Below are positions 58,196 through 64,000 of a DNA stretch of 64,000 nt, in pieces. Under the pieces are notes generated by a model. The model was not told where the DNA came from, did not search any database, and worked only from the letters and a program-made list of their open reading frames with translations. The position numbers and the translations under genes are program-made. The stretch comes from Stenogyne calaminthoides (lineage: Eukaryota > Streptophyta > Magnoliopsida > Lamiales > Lamiaceae): positions 7,631,263 through 7,695,262 of the forward strand of contig JBBCBC010000037.1 of NCBI GenBank assembly GCA_037126765.1, written 5' to 3'. Positions within the stretch are counted from its first letter, which is position 1. Every line of letters begins with the position of its first letter.

Positions 58196-60301
58196 CTAAT
58201 CAATCTCACATGGTCCAAGCTTCACCAGTTCAGAGCAATACTTGAACTTACTCCCAGGTAATATTTTAGTGAGCATATCTGCTGCATTGTTCTCAGTTCC
58301 CACCTTACTGATTTTCACAGCACCCTTCTCCACCATGTCTCTTACAAAATGGAACTTAACACTAATGTGTTTCACCCTTTCATGAAAGACTTGATGCTTC
58401 ACCAGATGAATGGTACTTTGATTATCACATAAGATAGTAACACTCTTCTGATCAATCCCAAAATCCTGCAGAATTCCCTTTAACCATGTAGCCTCTTTCA
58501 CTGCTTCTGTGACTGCAATATATTCAACCTCAGTTGTAGATAATGCCACCACTGGTTGTAATATGAACCTCCAACTCACTGCTGTACCATAAAGTGTGAA
58601 TATGTAACCTGTTAGAGACTTTCTTGTACCAATACTTCCTGCAAAATCAACATCAACAAAGTCTTGTAGAGGTTCTGTCTGCTTCTCAGTTTTCTCAAAC
58701 AATAAGCCTGACTTTGCTGTCCCACTAACATATCTAAATACCCACTTTAAAGCTTCCCAATGAGTTCTTCCTGGATCAGCCATGAATCTACTTACCATGC
58801 TCATTGCATAAGCAAGATCAGGCCTGCTACAAACCATATCATACATTAAACTTCCAACTCCATTTGCATAAGGCACACTGTTCATCTGCATTATTTCATT
58901 TTCACAAGATGGAGACTGATCTTTTGACAGCTTAAAATGTTGACCAATAGGTGTATTCACTGATTTTGCTTGATGCATGTAAAATCTCTTAAGAATCTTC
59001 TGAACATACCCAGCTTGAGTCAAAACAAGTTTCCCTGCAGCTTTATTCCTGATAATATCCATTCCCAGAATCCTCTTTGCCTCACCTAAATCTTTCATCT
59101 CAAAGGCTTTGCTGAGTTTTCCCTTTATAATTTGAATCCTAGCTGTGCTCTTACTTGCCAGCAACATATCATCAACATACAACAGAAGATAGGTGATAAC
59201 AGATCCATTTATTTTCTCTAAGTAAACATAGTTATCATAGGGGCATCTTGAGAATCCAATAGATATCATAAAACTGTCAAACTTCTTATACCATTGTCTA
59301 GGACTTTGCTTCAAACCATATAGAGATTTCTTCAATAGACACACCTTATTCTCATTCCCATGAGAAATAAAACCTTCTGGTTGTGTCATGTAAATGGTTT
59401 CTTCAAGTTCTCCATGTAAGAATGTTGTCTTGACATCTAACTGTTGAAGTTCCAAGTCATCTTGAACAACCTTGGCCAATAAGAGCCTTATGGAGCAATG
59501 TTTCACAACTGGTGAGAATACTTCATTGTAATCTATCCCTTTCCTCTGTGTAAACCCTATTGCTACCAATCTAGCCTTATATCTGACTTGTTCTGTGACC
59601 CCCACTTCAATTTTCCTCTTGAAGATCCATCTGCAACTGACCAGCTTCTGATTCTTAGGTTTCTCTACAGGTTTCCAAGTACAATTCTTCTCTAAAGACT
59701 GTAACTTTTCTTGCATAGCCAATATCCACTTACTGCTGTCATTACTGGATATAGCTTCTTTGCAGTCTTTTGGTTCCCGATACTCCACATTTTCTGCAGT
59801 GACCAAGGCATATGAAACTAGATCAGCATGAGCAAATCTGGCTGGAGGTGTTATGGTTCTTCTCACTCTATCTCTTGCTAATCTGTAATCATTCAGATTA
59901 TCAGCTTGATCATCCATATGTGCACCATCATCATCATTTTCACCTTCTGCAGGTGGTTCATCAGTGACCCTTTCTTCTTCATCACTGTCTGATATCTCCA
60001 CCTGAAATGGAGTGTTCTCTTCAGCAATGTTTCCATCAACATCCTGAGTACTTCCCTGATGTTTATATCCCATATGTTCTTCATGAAATGTCACATCTCT
60101 GCTCACTATGCATTTCTGATTTCCAAGCTGCAAGCACCATAATCTGTATCCCTTAACACCCTTAGGATAACCCACAAAGATGCATTTCAGAGCTCTTGGT
60201 TCCAGTTTGTCCTGTCTGACATGTGCATAAGCAGTACATCCAAACACTCTCGCTTTTGAGTAATCGAGATCCTTCCATACCGACTTCATCGGTGTCTTCA
60301 T
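58196..60301 (-). pseudogene. Copia pol: integrase C-terminus, reverse transcriptase and RNase H (701 open codons)
   Basis: One long open frame. It begins in the integrase C-terminal region (VFGCTAYAHVRQDKLEPRA, then KCIFVGYPKGVKGYRLW), followed by an acidic linker. The RT carries WIFKRKIE, YKARLVAIGFTQRKGIDY, QLDVKTTFLHGELEE, CLLKKSLYGLKQSPRQWYKK and the active-site YVDDM near 59170. RNase H follows (DADFAG-type stretch as DVDFAG, then CDNQSTIHL and HISVKFHFVRDMV). In the last conserved Asp-Ala-Asp the Ala is Val. This part could still be translated, but upstream breaks and the insertion make the element inactive. The ATG at 60301 is internal. Confidence 0.9.
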
Positions 60302-61082
60302 CCCAATAGCGAAATGGATGGAGACTTGTTTATCGAATAACTTGTCGTGTTGACAGCCTTTCCCCCGTAAAAATTCTTGAAGTTTTGCATCGAGAGAGCA
60401 TACACCTCACTCTCTCAAGTAGTGTTCTATTCATCCTCTCAAAGAACTCCATTTTGCCGAGAATTCATCAGAACCGCCCCACGTGCCAGGATCTCTTTCT
60501 CTCTGCAGAAAGTTTGAAATTCTTCAGAGAGATACTCCAGGCCATTGTCTGTTCTTAAGTGTTTGAGCTTCTTCCCAAGCTTATTCTTATACTCAGCAAG
60601 TCATTCCTTAAACTTTCCAAATGCATCACTTTTCAGCTTCAAAATGAACACCCAGACCTTTCTTGAAAAATCATCAATAATGGTCATAAAGTATCTGCCT
60701 CCACCATGAGTTTCTACTCTAGATGGCCCCCAAATATCATAGTGAACATAATCAAACTTATCAGCAGTGGAATGCATGCCTTTTGGAAATGATTTCTTCT
60801 TTAACTTCCCAAATACACACTGTTCACAGAACTCCAACTTTGATAGACTATTTCCAGACAACACACCTTTCTTTGTCAACTCTTGCAGGCCCTTTTCACC
60901 AATGTGAGCAAGTCTCTTATGCCACAAAGTAGTAATATCTTTACTAACAATTATACGAGACACCAAAGAATGATTTTCCCTACTAGAGTATATAGTCCAT
61001 TTGCTTTTTCTCCCTTCATCACTACTCTGTTAGACTTAGTGACTTGTATGAAACCTCTATTTGTGTTGAATTCATACCCAGG
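60302..61082 (-). pseudogene. Copia GAG-pre-integrase and integrase core, with breaks
   Basis: 60601-60966 is open and gives TTLWHKRLAHIGEKGLQEL with the zinc-binding H...H, CEQCVFGKLKKKSF, YDIWGPSRVETHGGGRYFM and IDDFSRKVWVF. A stop at 60600 region and disrupted codons from about 60300 to 60480 break the link to the RT frame, although HLRTDNGLEYLS can be read near 60550. The right end abuts the solo LTR insertion at 61083. Confidence 0.85.
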
Positions 61083-62926
61083 TGTTGGGGAATGATTTGC
61101 ACAGATCTATTCGGGGTGAATATTTAAATACAAATTTAATTCTTTAATTATTACTAGCATGAATTAATCCTATATTAATTCAAATAATAATTGCAACAAC
61201 ATATCATGCATATAAAAAAGACACGTAAAACCTACGACGCGAATCTACGGGTTTACGTGAACGCACCTCTCTGGGATGGCAAAGACTTTGGTCGGACGGA
61301 CTAACCAAAAGGACTTCCCAAGTATTCCCTTAGCCTTTGCTCAACTATCCGTTGGAAGGACACTCGTCGAACAATTAACAAAAAAGAAAAAAAATAAACT
61401 TTTGTTGCACCACCTTTTGTGGATTTGCTAATATTTCCAAAGACATGGAATTGTACTTGGGAATGAACTAATCATCCCCTATTTATAGGAGAGGGGTGGT
61501 CGAAAATTTTAGTAGAAAATCAATGTGGGAAAAGACTTTTCTTGGTCACCAAGAAATCTTGAATATATCTCCTATATTCTTTTTCCAATAATTAAAATAT
61601 TCCACAAAAATCCCACCTCCTCAATTATGGTATTTTCGAAAATTAATGTGTGCAAGAATCCAAGATTTGGATCTTCTTGAATTTATGAGATATTCTTGTA
61701 TTTCAAGAAATACATATCTTCCATAATATCTTTTCAAGAAAATCTTTCTTGCCCACTATATTTTCAAAATTTTGAAATTTTCTATATAGATAACCAAGTG
61801 GGAGATTTCTTGAATTTAATGAGATAATCTTGTATTCCAAGAATACATATCTTCATTCCATAACAAAATTCAAAGAAAATCTTTTCTCCTCTTTTATCCA
61901 TAAATTTCAAAAAATAGAGGAAAAATTAAGCAATAATATTTATTTTATTTTAATCACATTTTTTTAGGTTATTGGACTATTTGTTGGGCTACTCAGGGGG
62001 CCTTTTTATGAAATTAAGATTGTACCTTCTAATGGACCTTGAATATCTAATATTGAGCCACAATATAATTCAAGCCCATAAATATTAATTAATCCCACTA
62101 CATAATTAATATTGACTATCCATCTTAACCCATATTACAAATAATATGGCTCCCTGGCATTATTTCCGTGTTTAAGATTATCTAGCCCATTAATTAATTC
62201 AAGCCACCTTGAAATAGCTTTCCGTTAATTAATATCTTTTGTCCTTGGTCGAGAAACGGTTTAACATTATTATCCATACCTAAAACTAATTCCACTTGCA
62301 AGATTTGGTATGATAAAACTTATGAACCTTCCAAGGGGGCAAATCAAGCAAGCGCGTTTCTTGCACCATTTCTTCAGATAAAATCTTAGCAAACACATGT
62401 GACCAATAATATTGTCCAAGATAAAAAGTATTGAATCTCTCGATTCGCTACCCATGATAAGTCAAAGCAATAGTTACCAATCCCACGTGATCCTATTTAA
62501 GGGATTAAGGTTAAGAAACAACGAACCACCGAGGTCTAATTCTTCCTTGTTCGATTCAAGAATTTATCCTCTTGTAGGTCCTATTCAAATAAGATCACCA
62601 TGCACTAGTGTAATCTCTTGGTCAAGACAAACCAATATGAGTCTTACACCTCAACCTTTCGCGATGGGTTGTTCATTTCCATCTAGGTCGTGAATGGCGT
62701 ACTTTTAGTTACAAGGGACTGTTAATTTAATCTTCTGTGATCTGGTATTACTAAATTAACTACAGTGTAACACGTATGAATTATTGAACAGTTATGCAGT
62801 AAATATATATAACATTCAATCATATTTAAAGCATCAGTGATAAACAATTTATTTCAGTAAATAAGTCTGAAAATTCAGTTTCGATTATACAAAGTAAAAA
62901 TCATACTTTTCAGTATAATCCCAACA
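61083..62926 (-). mobile_element. Solo LTR no. 3 (1,844 bp) inserted in the copia element
   Basis: On the plus strand it begins TGTTGGGGAATGATTTGC and ends AGTATAATCCCAACA, matching solo LTR no. 2 in orientation and family. The flanking 5-mers are CCAGG (61078-61082) and CCAAG (62927-62931), i.e. a target duplication with one later change. The copia protein continues on both sides (LNALG on one, YPG-EFNTN on the other), confirming an insertion. Confidence 0.88.
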
Positions 62927-63234
62927 CCAAGTGCATTAAGTGAGCCTAGTGAGATCAGATTTCTCCTAAGGTCAGACACAAATCTCACATCTGTCAATAT
63001 TCTTATCTTCCCATCAAACATCCTGAATTTGACAGATTCACTACCCTTAACTTGACAACTTTCATCATTTCCCAATAACACAAGACCTCCATCATAGAAT
63101 TTTAAATCTACAAACCAATGCTCTATAGGACACATATGAAAGGAACAACCAGAATCAAGCACCCACTCATAAGAGAGTTTGTTGTTACTTACAGTCATGG
63201 CCTCTGCACTTTCATATCCTTGTTCAAAGAACAA
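62927..63234 (-). pseudogene. Copia protease segment
   Basis: The frame begins near 63234 and includes YEWVLDSGCSFHMCP with the Asp-Ser-Gly protease site near 63150. GNDESCQVKGSESVKFRM and RFVSDLRRNLISLGSLNALG follow, after which the solo LTR breaks it. Confidence 0.85.
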
Positions 63235-64000
63235 ATGCTTCTTCGCTTTTAGGAGGGTTCTTGTGTCTTATTTTCTTTATCTGGACAATTCTTCTTCAGG
63301 TGACCAGTTTTGTGGCAATGGAAGCACTTTCTCTTTTCCACAAAATCAGAACCCTTCTGATCTTGTTTAGTGGATTTCCCATCTTTCTTCTTCTGAAATT
63401 TCTTCTTGCCACCCTTGAATTTCACATTTAAGCCTTCACCATCCTTTGAAGGTTTCTTGTCCATTTGAATCTGCATAAACTTGGTCTTGATTGCAGATTG
63501 CACTTCATCAAACTTCAGTTGTTCTTGTTTCCCAAACATCAAGGCATCTTTGAAGTTTTCTAGGGATTTAGACAATGAGTTTAATAACATCAGGGCCTTG
63601 TCATCATTATCCAGCTTCACATCTAAACTTTCAAGATCATCCACAGACCGGTTGAACTCATCAAGTTGCTCACTCAAGTTCTTCTCCTCTGACATCTTGA
63701 AACCAAGAAGCTTCTGCTTCATGTAAAGCTTGTTTGACACATAATTATTTTGATAAAGATCCTCCAATCTCTTCCACAGGTCTATGGTCGTTTTCTCTTT
63801 AGACACTTCCCTTAGAGGTTTATCTCCAAGGCATAGAATTATAACATTGTGAGCCTTCTCCAGAATTTCTGTCTTCTTAGCTTGCTCTGTAGCTGCACCA
63901 GTGGACGAAGCTGCTGGCCATTGATCAGCAGGCTTCAATGCATTTGCCAAATCTTGTTGAATCAGCAGGGCCTTCATCTTGATTTTCCAGAGCCCAAAGT
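63235..64000 (-). CDS. Copia gag with zinc knuckle (partial, enters from beyond the window)
   Basis: Open from the window edge (residues FGLWKIKMKALLIQQDL) to a stop near 63249. Landmarks are DLWKRLEDLYQNNYVSNKLY, LNSLSKSLENFKDAL, a Lys-rich stretch and a CCHC zinc knuckle, CFHCHKTGHLKKNC, near 63290-63330. Gag forms the particle that packages element RNA. A frame change separates it from the protease. The true start is outside the window; the ATG at 63977 is internal to the conserved gag block. Confidence 0.88.

Larger units (their letters stand above)
57559..64000 (-). mobile_element. Ty1/copia LTR retrotransposon (3' portion; runs off the window), probably Tork/Tnt1-like
   Basis: On the minus strand the order is gag (from beyond 64000), protease, integrase, reverse transcriptase, RNase H, then the 3' LTR at 57559-58134: the Ty1/copia order. 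The purine-rich tract on the minus strand just before the LTR (GAGGTGGAGAAT) is the 3' polypurine tract. The gag frame is open at the window edge (FGLWKIKMKALLIQQ), so the 5' LTR lies outside. A ~1.84-kb solo LTR (61083-62926) interrupts it. The Tork assignment is by overall resemblance (gag and YVDDM context) and is tentative. Confidence 0.9.

Noticed and set aside
1..64000. CRISPR arrays, rRNA, tRNA genes, bacterial operons
   Set aside because: None seen. Regular short repeats here are tandem or transposon repeats without spacer structure, and no convincing tRNA cloverleaf was found by eye.

Overview
The window is nuclear DNA of a flowering plant. The evidence is spliced genes with GT/AG introns, a plant R2R3-MYB gene, Stowaway MITEs, LINEs with a plant zf-RVT C-terminus, Ty1/copia and Ty3/gypsy LTR retrotransposons, and a high AT content. 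The proteins look eudicot. I cannot name the species from sequence alone.

Three host genes can be assembled exon by exon into unbroken reading frames. (1) 275-3349 (+) is a nine-exon, 404-residue 3'(2'),5'-bisphosphate (PAP) phosphatase of the predicted mitochondrial type. (2) 15898-17109 (+) is a three-exon, 336-residue R2R3-MYB factor close to the MYB41/74/102 group. (3) 47869-51805 (+) is a five-exon, 634-residue ABC1/ADCK (UbiB-family) atypical kinase, ADCK2-like and probably mitochondrial. A fourth candidate is an intact single-exon RNase H-like protein at 53712-54326 (-).

Most of the rest is transposable elements, many of which can be bounded to the base. 3929-4204 and 50941-51178 are Stowaway MITEs; the second lies inside an intron of the kinase gene. 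7340-14319 is a 6,980-bp Mutator-like element (MULE) with ~120-bp terminal inverted repeats and a perfect 9-bp target duplication (ATTATAAAG). It carries a broken FAR1-type transposase, a small intact acidic ORF and an opposite-strand ORF resembling the viroplasmin/RNase H1 N-terminal domain. 19011-22254 is a 5'-truncated LINE with an 11-bp target duplication. About 25938-32535 is a second LINE, split by two solo LTRs of one ~1.8-kb family in opposite orientations (27175-29030 and 29399-31200), each with its own 5-bp duplication. 32643-33003 is a MITE-like element with long inverted repeats. 33880-46866 is a 12,987-bp Tat-like Ty3/gypsy element on the minus strand (LTRs 913 and 926 bp, duplication TATCT) with an extra ORF antisense to gag-pol. 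57559 to the window end is a minus-strand Ty1/copia element, interrupted at 61083-62926 by a third solo LTR of the same family.

The host genes do not form a pathway with one another; they sit as islands in nested repeats. The least ordinary items are the multi-gene MULE, the antisense ORF of the gypsy element and the head-to-head pair of solo LTRs, which makes a potential long hairpin. The retroelement ORFs are all broken while the host genes are clean. Part of the retroelement decay shows as clustered mismatches between repeat copies, which could be residual consensus error.
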